DNA of 59,886 nucleotides, from assembly GCA_002189035.1 (NCBI GenBank), contig NEEC01000047.1, positions 1 to 59,886 on the forward strand, written 5' to 3'. Source of the stretch: Utricularia gibba (taxonomy: Eukaryota; Streptophyta; Magnoliopsida; Lamiales; Lentibulariaceae). The notes beneath the pieces are model-generated. The model saw only the letters and a program-made list of their open reading frames with translations, did not search any database and had not been told where the DNA came from. Within the stretch, counting starts at the first letter, position 1, and every line of letters starts with the position of its first letter. Shown here piece by piece: positions 49,102 to 59,886 of the stretch. Both the position numbers and the translations under genes were made by a program.

Positions 49102-50472
49102 TGTTACAACCCTGCATCATTGATCCTGATGTACCCCCTTCGTATCGTTGGACGACACATCAGTGGTGAAGTACTTGGTTAGAGTCCATGGGTTGGACTT
49201 TACGGTCCTATGGACGTGCGCATCAGTGCTGGTCTAATCTCCACGCATCCTCATATCTTTCAACGGCCGCGATAATAGACCAACGGTCTCCTTGTCCAGT
49301 CCATTCGCTAAGGAGTCCAGAACACCTGAAGGTAACGGTAAAGCTTGCGAGGCCCGTCCAGCAACGGAGAAAAGAAAGGAAGTAGTGCGCATGGATGTGA
49401 ACGCCTAAAAGAGCGTGGGAGTTTGCACTAGAGACCATCAACCCGTTGAATCGTGTCGATGCTTGAGGGAAGACGACCACCCATTCATCTTTGTACGTTG
49501 CATCGGACCTGGTTGAAAGTGAGGACGGAAAATTGGCTACACTCGTAAAGGTGCACGAGCAGTATGCTGAATCGGATGATGGTCAAGCCGTTAGCATACG
49601 GAAACACACTCGCGTGTTGCGCACGCGGCTTTAACGATTGCTTAACCAAGTGATCCCTTCTCTATCTCCATCCACAATCTGGGTAAAAGGCATCCGGAGG
49701 TCAGGCATTGGAATGTCGTAAGGTATGAAGTATGCATGTTGCAAGGCGTGACCTGCTTGCGAAGCAATACCGATCCATTCCACGTTACCCGCTTCTTTGC
49801 AAAGCCTGGAGGGAGAATGGAATTTTGCATCAGGAGTGGATGCCATGGGGGTCGAATTATAAGGGGAGGTGTGCGTTTGTTCCGTGAGCTATGTGGATTC
49901 GAAGCACAAGTGCTGGGTGGTCGAGTTATGGACTTTGGGTTAGGAGTGGCTACACTCTGGATCCACGATCGATATGTTCTTCGATGCTCTATGACTCATT
50001 TCTCATTCAATGATGTCCACTCAATAGTAGCTTACGTGGCTCGCAACGTATGTTTGATATAGATGACATCCTTTAACCTGTATGGTCGAAGGTTTTCTCC
50101 TCCCAAACGTATAGCGGCATGCCCACTTTCGTGTCCAAATATTCAGGAGGTCGGGGTGGTAGCCATCTAACGGCTGGATAGCACATCCACATCGTATGTG
50201 CTCCGTAGAATGAATCCGAAAATGTTAATGTTTCCAACGCACGTTGTTGGAGATCGGGAAAGTACATGGAGTGTCCTTGGCCACATTCTAGTATTCATTG
50301 GATGCTGGCTGAGTTTGTTGCACAACAAAACACCCTCAAACGAGTAGCGATGGTGCACCATGATCCGCCATGGAGTGAACTCGTGACTCCTCTGCGTAAG
50401 TCTCACTTTGTTTCCATGGAAGATCATAAGGGAAAGCAATAGGAAAAACTAAGAAGTACTTGGTATCGTTGA
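49102..50472 (+). repeat. Satellite unit 37, left-type island
   Basis: 1,371 bases. Alleles: 78T, 236T, GGG, 444A, 466G, A3, 546A, 564C, GG, 867T, 1370A. It is surrounded by right-type units yet resembles unit 1 at 78, 236, 466 and 546. Confidence 0.95.
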
Positions 50473-51841
50473 TGTTACAACCCTGCATCATTGATCCTGA
50501 TGTACCCCCTTCGTATCGTTGGACGACACATCAGTGGTGAAGTACTTGGCTAGAGTCCATGGGTTGGACTTTACGGTCCTATGGACGTGCGCATCAGTGC
50601 TGGTCTAATCTCCACGCATCCTCATATCTTTCAACGGCCGCGATAATAGACCAACGGTCTCCTTGTCCAGTCCATTCGCTAAGGAGTCCAGAACACCTGA
50701 AGGTAACGGCAAAGCTTGCGAGGCCCGTCCAGCAACGGAGAAAAGAAAGGAAGTAGTGCGCATGGATGTGAACGCCTAAAAGAGCGTGGGAGTTTGCACT
50801 AGAGACCATCAACCCGTTGAATCGTGTCGATGCTTGAGGAAGACGACCACCCATTCATCTTTGTACGTTGCATCGGACCTGGTTGAAAGTGAGGACGGAA
50901 AATTGGCTACACTCGTAAAGGTGCACGAGCAGTATGCTCAATCGGATGATGGTCAAGCCGTTAGCATACGGAAAACACACTCGCGTGTTGCGCACGCGGC
51001 TTTAACGATTGCTTAACCGAGTGATCCCTTCTCTATCTCCATCCACAATCTGGGTAAAAGGCATCCGGAGGTCAGGCATTGGAATGTCGTAAGGTATGAA
51101 GTATGCATGTTGCAAGGCGTGACCTGCTTGCGAAGCAATACCGATCCATTCCACGTTACCCGCTTCTTTGCAAAGCCTGGAGGGAGAATGGAATTTTGCA
51201 TCAGGAGTGGATGCCATGGGGGTCGAATTATAAGGGGAGTGTGCGTTTGTTCCGTGAGCTATGTGGATTCGAAGCACAAGTGCTGGGTGGTCGAGTTATG
51301 GACTTTGGGTTAGGAGTGGCTACACTCTGGATCCACGATCGATATGTTCTTCGATGCTCTATGACTCATTTCTCATTCAATGATGTCCACTCAATAGTAG
51401 CTTACGTGGCTCGCAACGTATGTTTGATATAGATGACATCCTTTAACCTGTATGGTCGAAGGTTTTCTCCTCCCAAACGTATAGCGGCATGCCCACTTTC
51501 GTGTCCAAATATTCAGGAGGTCGGGGTGGTAGCCATCTAACGGCTGGATAGCACATCCACATCGTATGTGCTCCGTAGAATGAATCCGAAAATGTTAATG
51601 TTTCCAACGCACGTTGTTGGAGATCGGGAAAGTACATGGAGTGTCCTTGGCCACATTCTAGTATTCATTGGATGCTGGCTGAGTTTGTTGCACAACAAAA
51701 CACCCTCAAACGAGTAGCGATGGTGCACCATGATCCGCCATGGAGTGAACTCGTGACTCCTCTGCGTAAGTCTCACTTTGTTTCCATGGAAGATCATAAG
51801 GGAAAGCAATAGGAAAAACTAAGAAGTACTTGGTATCGTTG
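50473..51841 (+). repeat. Satellite unit 38
   Basis: 1,369 bases. Alleles: 78C, 236C, GG, 444A, 466C, A4, 546G, 564C, one G, 867T, 1370 deleted. Last unit without a burst of small deletions. Confidence 0.95.
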
Positions 51842-53573
51842 TGTTACAACCCTGCATCATTGATCCTGATGTACCCCCTTCGTATCGTTGGACGACACAT
51901 CAGTGGTGAAGTACTTGGCTAGAGTCCATGGGTTGGACTTTACGGTCCTATGGACGTGCGCATCAGTGCTGGTCTAATCTCCACGCATCCTCATATCTTT
52001 CAACGGCCGCGATAATAGACCAACGGTCTCCTTGTCCAGTCCATTCGCTAAGGAGTCCAGAACACCTGAAGTAACGGCAAAGCTTGCGAGGCCCGTCCAG
52101 CAACGGAGAAAAGAAAGAAGTAGTGCGCATGGATGTGAACGCCTAAAAGAGCGTGGGAGTTTGCACTAGAGACCATCAACCCGTTGAATCGTGTCGATGC
52201 TTGAGGAAGACGACCACCCATTCATCTTTGTACGTTGCATCGACCTGGTTGAAAGTGAGGACGGAAAATTGGCTACACTCGTAAAGGTGCACGAGCAGTA
52301 TGCTCAATCGGATGATGGTCAAGCCGTTAGCATACGGAAAACACACTCGCGTGTTGCGCACGCGGCTTTAACGATTGCTTAACCGAGTGATCCCTTCTCT
52401 ATCTCCATCCACAATCTGGGTAAAAGGCATCCGGAGGTCAGCATTGGAATGTCGTAAGGTATGAAGTATGCATGTTGCAAGGCGTGACCTGCTTGCGAAG
52501 CAATACCGATCCATTCCACGTTACCCGCTTCTTTGCAAAGCCTGGAGGGAGAATGGAATTTTGCAGGAAGGAGTGGATGCCATGGGGTCGAATTATAAGG
52601 GGAGGTGTGCGTTTGTTCCGTGAAAGTGAGGACGGTGGATTCGAAGGCTACACTCGTAAAGGTGCACGAGCAGTATGCTGAATCGGATGATGGTCAAGCC
52701 GTTAGCATACGGAACACACTCGCGTGTTGCGCACGCGGCTTTAACGATTGCTTAACCAAGTGATCCCTTCTCTATCTCCATCCACAATGGGTAAAAGGCA
52801 TCCGGAGGTCAGGCATTGGAATGTCGTAAGGTATGAAGTATGCATGTTGCAAGGCGTGACCTGCTTGCGAAGCAATACCGATCCATTCCACGTTACCTTC
52901 TTTGCAAAGCCTGGAGGGAGAATGGAATTTTGCATCAGGAGTGGATGCCATGGGGTCGAATTATAAGGGGAGGTGTGCGTTTGTTCCGTGAGCTATGTGG
53001 ATTCGAAGCACAAGTGCTGGGTGGTCGAGTTATGGACTTTGGGTTAGGAGGCTACACTCTGGATCCACGACGATATGTTCTTCGATGCTCTATGACTCAT
53101 TTCTCATTCAATGATGTCCACTCAATAGTAGCTTACGTGGCTCGCAACGTATGTTTGATATAGATGACATCCTTTAACCTGTATGGTCGAAGGTTTTCTC
53201 CTCCCAACGTATAGCGGCATGCCCACTTTCGTGTCCAAATATTCAGGAGGTCGGGGTGGTAGCCATCTAACGGCTGGATAGCACATCCACATCGTATGTG
53301 CTCCGTAGAATGAATCCGAAAATGTTAATGTTTCCAACGCACGTTGTTGGAGATCGGGAAAGTACATGGAGTGTCCTTGGCCACATTCTAGTATTCATTG
53401 GATGCTGGCTGAGTTTGTTGCACAACAAAACACCCTCAAACGAGTAGCGATGGTGCACCATGATCCGCCATGGAGTGAACTCGTGACTCCTCTGCGTAAG
53501 TCTCACTTTGTTTTCCATGGAAGATCATAAGGGAAAGCAATAGGAAAAACTAAGAAGTACTTGGTATCGTTGG
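51842..53573 (+). repeat. Satellite unit 39, out-of-register duplicated and chimeric
   Basis: 1,732 bases. It runs normally to unit position about 785 (52623), then returns to about position 411, so positions 411-785 occur twice. The first part is right-type (466C, A4, 546G) and the second is left-type (466G, A2, 546A) with 1370G at the end. It has many single or few-base losses, for example near 52069, 52117, 52241, 52440, 52584, 52788, 52896, 53050 and 53207, and one extra T near 53513. Confidence 0.93.
52612..52660 (+). other. Chimeric junction in unit 39
   Basis: The reading 'tccgtga' from unit position about 779-785 passes directly into 'aagtgaggacgg' from about 413-424. This is followed by an inserted tggattcgaa that matches positions around 791-800, and then 'ggctacactcgtaaagg' from about 432 onward. 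The pieces come from two places in the monomer, with the shared word 'gtga' at the switch. It is either a real template-switch rearrangement or an assembly join. Confidence 0.8.
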
Positions 53574-54980
53574 TGTTACAACCCTGCATCATTGATCCTG
53601 ATGTACCCCCTTCGTATCGTTGGACGACACATCAGTGGTGAAGTACTTGGTTAGAGTCCATGGGTTGGACTTTACGGTCCTATGGACGTGCGCATCAGTG
53701 CTGGTCTAATCTCCACGCATCCTCATATCTTTCAACGGCCGCGATAATAGACCAACGGTCTCCTTGTCCAGTCCATTCGCTAAGGAGTCCAGAACACCTG
53801 AAGGTAACGGTAAAGCTTGCGAGCCCGTCCAGCAACGGAGAAAAGAAAGGAAGTAGTGCGCATGGATGTGAACGCCTAAAGAGCGTGGGAGTTTGCACTA
53901 GAGACCATCAACCGTTGAATCGTGTCGATGCTTTGCACTAGAGACCATCAACCCGTTGAATCGTGTCGATGCTTGAGGGAAGACGACCACCCATTCATCT
54001 TTGTACGTTGCATCGGACCTGGTTGAAAGTGAGGACGGAAAATTGGCTACACTCGTGAAGGTGCACGAGCAGTATGCTCAATCGGATGATGGTCAAGCCG
54101 TTAGCATACGGAAAACACACTCGCGTGTTGCGCACGCGGCTTTAACGATTGCTTAACCGAGTGATCCCTTCTCTATCTCCATCCACAATCTGGGTAAAAG
54201 GCATCGGAGGTCAGGCATTGGAATGTCGTAAGGTATGAAGTATGCATGTTGCAAGGCGTGACCTGCTTGCGAAGCAATACCGATCCATTCCACGTTACCC
54301 GCTTCTTTGCAAAGCCTGGAGGGAGAATGGAATTTTGCATCAGGAGTGGATGCCATGGGGGTCGAATTATAAGGGGACGTGTGCGTTTGTTCCGTGAGCT
54401 ATGTGGATTCGAAGCACAAGTGCTGGGTGGTCGAGTTATGGACTTTGGTTAGGAGTGGCTACACTCTGGATCCACGATCGATATGTTCTTCGATGCTCTA
54501 TGACTCATTTCTCATTCAATGATGTCCACTCAATAGTAGCTTACGTGGCTCGCAACGTATGTTTGATATAGATGACATCCTTAACCTGTATGGTCGAAGG
54601 TTTTCTCCTCCCAAACGTATAGCGGCATGCCCACTTTCGTGTCCAAATATTCAGGAGGTCGGGGTGGTAGCCATCTAACGGCTGGATAGCACATCCACAT
54701 CGTATGTGCTCCGTAGAATGAATCCGAAAATGTTAATGTTTCCAACGCACGTTGTTGGAGATCGGGAAAGTACATGGAGTGTCCTTGGCCACATTCTAGT
54801 ATTCATTGGATGCTGGCTGAGTTTGTTGCACAACAAAACACCCTCAAACGAGTAGCGATGGTGCACCATGATCCGCCATGGAGTGAACTCGTGACTCCTC
54901 TGCGTAAGTCTCACTTTGTTTCCATGGAAGATCATAAGGGAAAGCAATAGGAAAAACTAAGAAGTACTTGGTATCGTTGA
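53574..54980 (+). repeat. Satellite unit 40, with 40-base duplication
   Basis: 1,407 bases. Before the duplication: 78T, 236T. After it: GGG, 444G, 466C, A4, 546G, 564C, CG at 766-767, 867T, 1370A. The haplotype thus switches from left-type to right-type at the duplication. Single-base losses lie near 53823, 53879, 54205, 54448 and 54581. Confidence 0.93.
53892..53972 (+). repeat. 40-base tandem duplication inside unit 40
   Basis: The segment beginning tttgcactagag occurs at 53892-53931 (one C short) and again at 53932-53972. The switch is at 'gatgct/t'. The same source segment also supplied the filler in unit 19. Confidence 0.9.
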
Positions 54981-56322
54981 TGTTACAACCCTGCATCATT
55001 GATCCTGATGTACCCCCTTCGTATCGTTGGACGACATCAGTGTGAAGTACTTGGCTAGAGTCCATGGGTTGGACTTTACGGTCCTATGGACGTGCGCATC
55101 AGTGCTGGTCTAATCTCCACGCATCCTCATATCTTTCAACGGCCGCGATAATAGACCAACGGTCTCCTTGTCCAGTCCATTCGCTAAGGAGTCCACACCT
55201 GAAGGTAACGGCAAAGCTTGCGAGGCCCGTCCAGCAACGGAGAAAAGAAAGGAAGTAGTGCGCATGGATGTGAACGCCTAAAAGAGCGTGGGAGTTTGCA
55301 CTAGAGACCATCAACCCGTTGAATCGTGTCGATGCTTGAGGGAAGACGACCACCCATTCATCTTTGTACGTTGCATCGGACCTGGTTGAAAGTGAGGACG
55401 GAAAATTGGCTACACTCGTGAAGGTGCACGAGCAGTATGCTCAATCGGATGATGGTCAAGCCGTTAGCATACGGAAAACACACTCGCGTGTTGCGCACGC
55501 GGCTTTAACGATTGCTTAACCGAGTGATCCCTTCTCTATGTCCATCCACAATCTGGGTAAAAGGCATCCGGAGGTCAGGCATTGGAATGTCGTAAGTATG
55601 TTGCAAGGCGTGACCTGCTTGCGAAGCAATACCGATCCATTCCACGTTACCCGCTTCTTTGCAAAGCCTGGAGGGAGAATGGAATTTTCAGGAGTGGATG
55701 CCATGGGGGTCGAATTATAAGGGGAGGTGTGCGTTTGTTCCGTGAGCTATGTGGATTCGAAGCACAAGTGCTGGGTGGTCGAGTTATGGACTTTGGGTTA
55801 GGAGTGGCTACACTCTGGATCCACGATCGATATGTTCTTCGATGCTCTATTTTCTCATCAATGATGTCCACTCAATAGTAGCTTACGTGGCTCGCAACGT
55901 ATGTTTGATATAGATGACATCCTTTAACCTGTATGGTCGAAGGTTTTCTCCTCCCAAACGTATAGCGGCATGCCCACTTTCGTGTCCAAATATTCAGGAG
56001 GTCGGGGTGGTAGCCATCTAACGGCTGGATAGCACATCCACATCGTATGTGCTCCGTAGAATGAATCCGAAAATGTTAATGTTTCCAACGCACGTTGTTG
56101 GAGATCGGGAAAGTACATGGAGTGTCCTTGGCCACATTCTAGTATTCATTGGATGCTGGCTGAGTTTGTTGCACAACAAAACACCCTCAAACGAGTAGCG
56201 ATGGTGCACCATGATCCGCCATGGAGTGAACTCGTGACTCCTCTGCGTAAGTCTCACTTTGTTTCCATGGAAGATCATAAGGGAAAGCAATAGGAAAACT
56301 AAGAAGTACTTGGTATCGTTGA
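54981..56322 (+). repeat. Satellite unit 41
   Basis: 1,342 bases. Alleles: 78C, 236C, GGG, 444G, 466C, A4, 546G, 564G, GG, 867T, 1370A. Deletions lie near 55036-55043, 55194, 55596 (12 bases, between two 'aagtatg'-like words), 55688, 55850 and 56297. Confidence 0.93.
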
Positions 56323-57685
56323 TGTTACAACCCTGCATCATTGATCCTGATGTACCCCCTTCGTATCGTTGGACGACACATCAGTGGTGAAGTACTTTTA
56401 GAGTCCATGGGTTGGACTTTACGGTCCTATGGACGTGCGCATCAGTGCTGGTCTAATCTCCACGCATCCTCATATCTTTCAACGGCCGCGATAATAGACC
56501 AACGGTCTCCTTGTCCAGTCCATTCGCTAAGGAGTCCAGAACACCTGAAGGTAACGGCAAAGCTTGCGAGGCCCGTCCAGCAACGGAGAAAAGAAAGGAA
56601 GTAGTGCGCATGGATGTGAACGCCTAAAAGAGCGTGGGAGTTTGCACTAGAGACCATCAACCCGTTGAATCGTGTCGATGCTTGAGGAAGACGACCACCC
56701 ATTCATCTTTGTACGTTGCATCGGACCTGGTTGAAAGTGAGACGGAAAATTGGCTACACTCGTGAAGGTGCACGAGCAGTATGCTCAATCGGATGATGGT
56801 CAAGCCGTTAGCATACGGAAAACACACTCGCGTGTTGCGCACGCGGCTTTAACGATTGCTTAACCGAGTGATCCCTTCTCTATCTCCATCCACAATCTGG
56901 GTAAAAGGCATCCGGAGGTCAGGCATTGGAATGTCGTAAGGTATGAAGTATGCATGTTGCAAGGCGTGACCTGCTTGCGAAGCAATACCGATCCATTCCA
57001 CGTTACCCGCTTCTTTGCAAAGCCTGGAGGAGAATGGAATTTTGCATCAGGAGTGGATGCCATGGGGGTCGATTATAAGGGGACGTGTGCGTTTGTTCCG
57101 TGAGCTATGTGGATTCGAAGCACAAGTGCTGGGTGGTCGAGTTATGGACTTTGGGTTAGGAGTGGCTACACTCTGGATCCACGATCGATATGTTCTTCGA
57201 TGCTCTATGACTCATTTCTCATTCAATGATGTCCACTCAATAGTAGCTTACGTGGCTCGCAACGTATGTTTGATATAGATGACATCCTTTAACCTGTATG
57301 GTCGAAGGTTTTCTCCTCCCAAACGTATAGCGGCATGCCCACTTTCGTGTCCAAATATTCAGGAGGTCGGGTAGCCATCTAACGGCTGGATAGCACATCC
57401 ACATCGTATGTGCTCCGTAGAATGAATCCGAAAATGTTAATGTTTCCAACGCACGTTGTTGGAGATCGGGAAAGTACATGGAGTGTCCTTGGCCACATTC
57501 TAGTATTCATTGGATGCTGCTGCTGAGTTTGTTGCACAACAAAACACCCTCAAACGAGTAGCGATGGTGCACCATGATCCGCCATGGAGTGAACTCGTGA
57601 CTCCTCTGCGTAAGTCTCACTTTGTTTCCATGGAAGATCATAAGGGAAAGCAATAGGAAAAACTAAGAAGTACTTGGTATCGTTG
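56323..57685 (+). repeat. Satellite unit 42
   Basis: 1,363 bases. Two bases are lost around 78 (gtacttttag near 56395). Other alleles: GG, 444G, 466C, A4, 546G, 564C, CG, 867T, 1370 deleted. Losses lie near 56741, 57030, 57071 and 57371. The 'gatgctggctgag' motif is altered to gatgctgctgctgag near 57515. Confidence 0.93.
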
Positions 57686-59035
57686 TGTTACAACCCTGCA
57701 TCATTGATCCTGATGTACCCCCTTCGTATCGTTGGACGACACATCAGTGGTGAAGTACTTGGCTAGAGTCCATGGGTTGGACTTTACGGTCCTATGGACG
57801 TGCGCATCAGTGCTGGTCTAATCTCCACGCATCCATATCTTTCAACGGCCGCGATAATAGACCAACGGTCTCCTTGTCCAGTCCATTCGCTAAGGAGTCC
57901 AGAACACCTGAAGGTAACGGCAAAGCTTGCCCGTCCAGCAACGGAGAAAAGAAAGGAAGTAGTGCGCATGGATGTGAACGCCTAAAAGAGCGTGGGAGTT
58001 TGCACTAGAGACCATCAACCCGTTGAATCGTGTCGATGCTTGAGGGAAGACGACCACCCATTCATCTTTGTACGTTGCATCGGACCTGGTTGAAAGTGAG
58101 GACGGAAAATTGGCTACACTCGTAAAGGTGCACGAGCAGTATGCTCAATCGGATGATGGTCAAGCCGTTAGCATACACACACTCGCGTGTTGCGCACGCG
58201 GCTTTAACGATTGCTTAACCGAGTGATCCCTTCTCTATCTCCATCCACAATCTGGGTAAAAGGCATCCGGAGGTCAGGCATTGGAATGTCGTAAGGTATG
58301 AAGTATGCATGTTGCAAGGCGTGACCTGCTTGCGAAGCAATACCGATCCATTCCACGTTACCCGCTTCTTTGCAAAGCCTGGAGGAGAATGGAATTTTGC
58401 ATCAGGAGTGGATGCCATGGGGTCGAATTATAAGGGGACGTGTGCGTTTGTTCCGTGAGCTATGTGGATTCGAAGCACAAGTGCTGGGTGGTCGAGTTAT
58501 GGACTTTGGGTTAGGAGTGGCTACACTCTGGATCCACGATCGATATGTTCTTCGATGCTCTATGACTCATTTCTCATTCAATGATGTCCACTCAATAGTA
58601 GCTTACGTGGCTCGCAACGTATGTTTGATATAGATGACATCCTTTAACCTGTATGGTCGAAGGTTTTCTCCTCCCAAACGTATAGCGCATGCCCACTTTC
58701 GTGTCCAAATATTCAGGAGGTCGGTGGTAGCCATCTAACGGCTGGATAGCACATCCACATCGTATGTGCTCCGTAGAATGAATCCGAAAATGTTAATGTT
58801 TCCAACGCACGTTGTTGAGATCGGGAAAGTACATGGAGTGTCCTTGGCCACATTCTAGTATTCATTGGATGCTGGCTGAGTTTGTTGCACAACAAAACAC
58901 CCTCAAACGAGTAGCGATGGTGCACCATGATCCGCCATGGAGTGAACTCGTGACTCCTCTGCGTAAGTCTCACTTTGTTTCCATGGAAGATCATAAAAGC
59001 AATAGGAAAAACTAAGAAGTACTTGGTATCGTTGA
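57686..59035 (+). repeat. Satellite unit 43
   Basis: 1,350 bases. Alleles: 78C, 236C, GGG, 444A, 466C, 546G, 564C, CG, 867T, 1370A. The A-run region reads atacacacac near 58175. Losses lie near 57834, 57930 (5 bases), 58384, 58420, 58687, 58724, 58817 and 58997. Confidence 0.93.
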
Positions 59036-59886
59036 TGTTACAACCCTGCATCATTGATCCTGATGTACCCCCTTCGTATCGTTGGACGACACATCAGTGG
59101 TGAAGTACTTGGCTAGTCCATGGGTTGGACTTTACGGTCCTATGGACGTGCGCATCAGTGCTGGTCTAATCTCCACGCATCCTCATATTTTTCAACGGCC
59201 GCGATAATAGACCAACGGTCTCCTTGTCCAGTCCATTCGCTAAGGAGTCCAGAACACCTGAAGGTAACGGCAAAGCTTGCGAGGCCCGTCCAGCAACGGA
59301 GAAAAGAAAGGAAGTAGTGCGCATGGATGTGAACGCCTAAAAGAGCGTGGAGTTTGCACTAGAGACCATCAACCCGTTGAATCGTGTCGATGCTTGAGGA
59401 GAAGACGACCACCCATTCATCTTTGTACGTTGCATCGGACCTGGTTGAAAGTGAGGACGGAAAATTGGCTACACTCGTGAAGGTGCACGAGCAGTATGCT
59501 GAATCGGATGATGGTCAAGCCGTTAGCATACGGAAACACACTCGCGTGTTGCGCACGCGGCTTTAACGATTGCTTAACCGAGTGATCCCTTCTCTATGTC
59601 CATCCACAATCTGGTAAAAGGCATCCGGAGGTCAGGCATTGGAATGTCGTAAGGTATGAAGTATGCATGTTGCAAGGCGTGACCTGCTTGCGAAGCAATA
59701 CCGATCCATTCCACGTTACCCGCTTCTTTGCAAAGCCTGGAGGGAGAATGGAATTTTGCATCAGGAGTGGATGCCATGGGGTCGAATTATAAGGGAGGTG
59801 TGCGTTTGTTCCGTGAGCTATGTGGATTCGAAGCACAAGTGCTGGGTGGTCGAGTTATGGACTTTGGGTTAGGAGTGGCTACACTC
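59036..59886 (+). repeat. Satellite unit 44, cut by the window end
   Basis: 851 bases, ending at unit position about 855. Alleles: 78C, GG with an extra 'ag' (gaggagaag near 59398), 444G, 466G, A3, 546G, 564G. It shares with unit 1 the T in 'catatttttc' (59185-59194). Losses lie near 59116, 59350, 59613, 59780 and 59795. Confidence 0.93.

Larger units (their letters stand above)
1..59886 (+). repeat. Tandem satellite array, ~1,371-base monomer, 43 units plus a partial
   Basis: The 11-mer tgttacaaccc recurs about every 1,369-1,372 bases from the first base to 59036, and the sequence between occurrences is the same throughout with rare differences. All units face the same way. The sites used to type units, numbered as in unit 1, are: 78 (C/T), 236 (C/T), G-run at 364-366 (GG or GGG), 444 (A/G), 466 (G/C), A-run at 499-502 (A2, A3 or A4), 546 (G/A), 564 (C/G), 766-767 (GG, one G, or CG), 867 (T/C/deleted) and 1370 (A/G/deleted). 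Each unit holds only short open frames on both strands, and I recognise none of them. There is no stretch outside the repeat. Such an array fits eukaryotic satellite DNA (heterochromatic, centromeric or subtelomeric). A collapsed or chimeric assembly of a larger array is possible. I do not recognise the family. Confidence 0.97.

Noticed and set aside
1-59886. CRISPR array or rDNA array
   Set aside because: The repeat unit is over a kilobase and has no short repeat-spacer structure. No rRNA sequence that I can recognise occurs in it.
1-59886. Trypanosomatid minicircle concatemer or spliced-leader array
   Set aside because: I found neither the conserved minicircle sequence block GGGGTTGGTGTA nor the trypanosomatid spliced-leader exon, and the base composition is not AT-rich.
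1-59886. Sequencing concatemer from rolling-circle amplification
   Set aside because: Units differ by phased alleles arranged in blocks, with a left and a right subfamily, which amplification of one circle would not give. It remains a possibility for short stretches of identical units.
1-59886. Regular higher-order repeat of several monomers
   Set aside because: Alleles such as GG at 364-366 occur in units 10, 12, 13, 19, 27-29, 35, 38, 39 and 42 with no fixed spacing.

Overview
The whole 59,886-base window is one head-to-tail tandem array. All of it is made of a single monomer of about 1,371 bases, always in the same orientation. I count 43 consecutive monomers plus a final 851-base partial one. 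No flanking unique sequence, rRNA, tRNA, CRISPR array, intact mobile element or recognisable protein gene was found. This layout (long, highly homogenised, gene-free, kilobase-scale monomers) is what eukaryotic satellite DNA looks like and is not expected of a bacterial chromosome. The species cannot be read from the sequence. GC content is close to half by eye.

The phase used here starts each unit at the 11-mer tgttacaaccc, and positions 'in the unit' are those of the first copy (1-1370). Most units are 1,369-1,372 bases long and differ at about a dozen sites, several of them single-base or two-base length changes. Units 1-25 (1-33744) mostly carry one set of alleles and units 26-43 another, for example G or C at unit position 466. 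The exceptions are unit 5, a left-type island at unit 37, and a left-type stretch at about 52621-53931. Units 14-16 show no difference from one another on reading.

Rearranged copies punctuate the array: a 459-base loss with scrambled filler in unit 19 (junction near 25101-25160), four clustered deletions in unit 24 (31514-31775), a diverged 223-base partial duplication in unit 26 (35098-35320), a 58-base tandem duplication in unit 34 (46108-46223), an out-of-register junction in unit 39 (near 52621), and a 40-base duplication in unit 40 (53892-53972). From about 52070 to the end, small deletions suddenly become frequent while substitutions stay rare, which looks more like lower consensus quality than biological decay.

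The most unexpected internal signal is one plus-strand reading frame. In units of exactly 1,371 bases (3 x 457) it closes on itself from monomer to monomer. It has a 418-codon stretch with no TGA and only six TAA/TAG stops. Most copies carry a one-base difference that breaks this frame, so it is at best a relic of coding sequence or a frame that needs a non-standard code. It is not a demonstrable gene.
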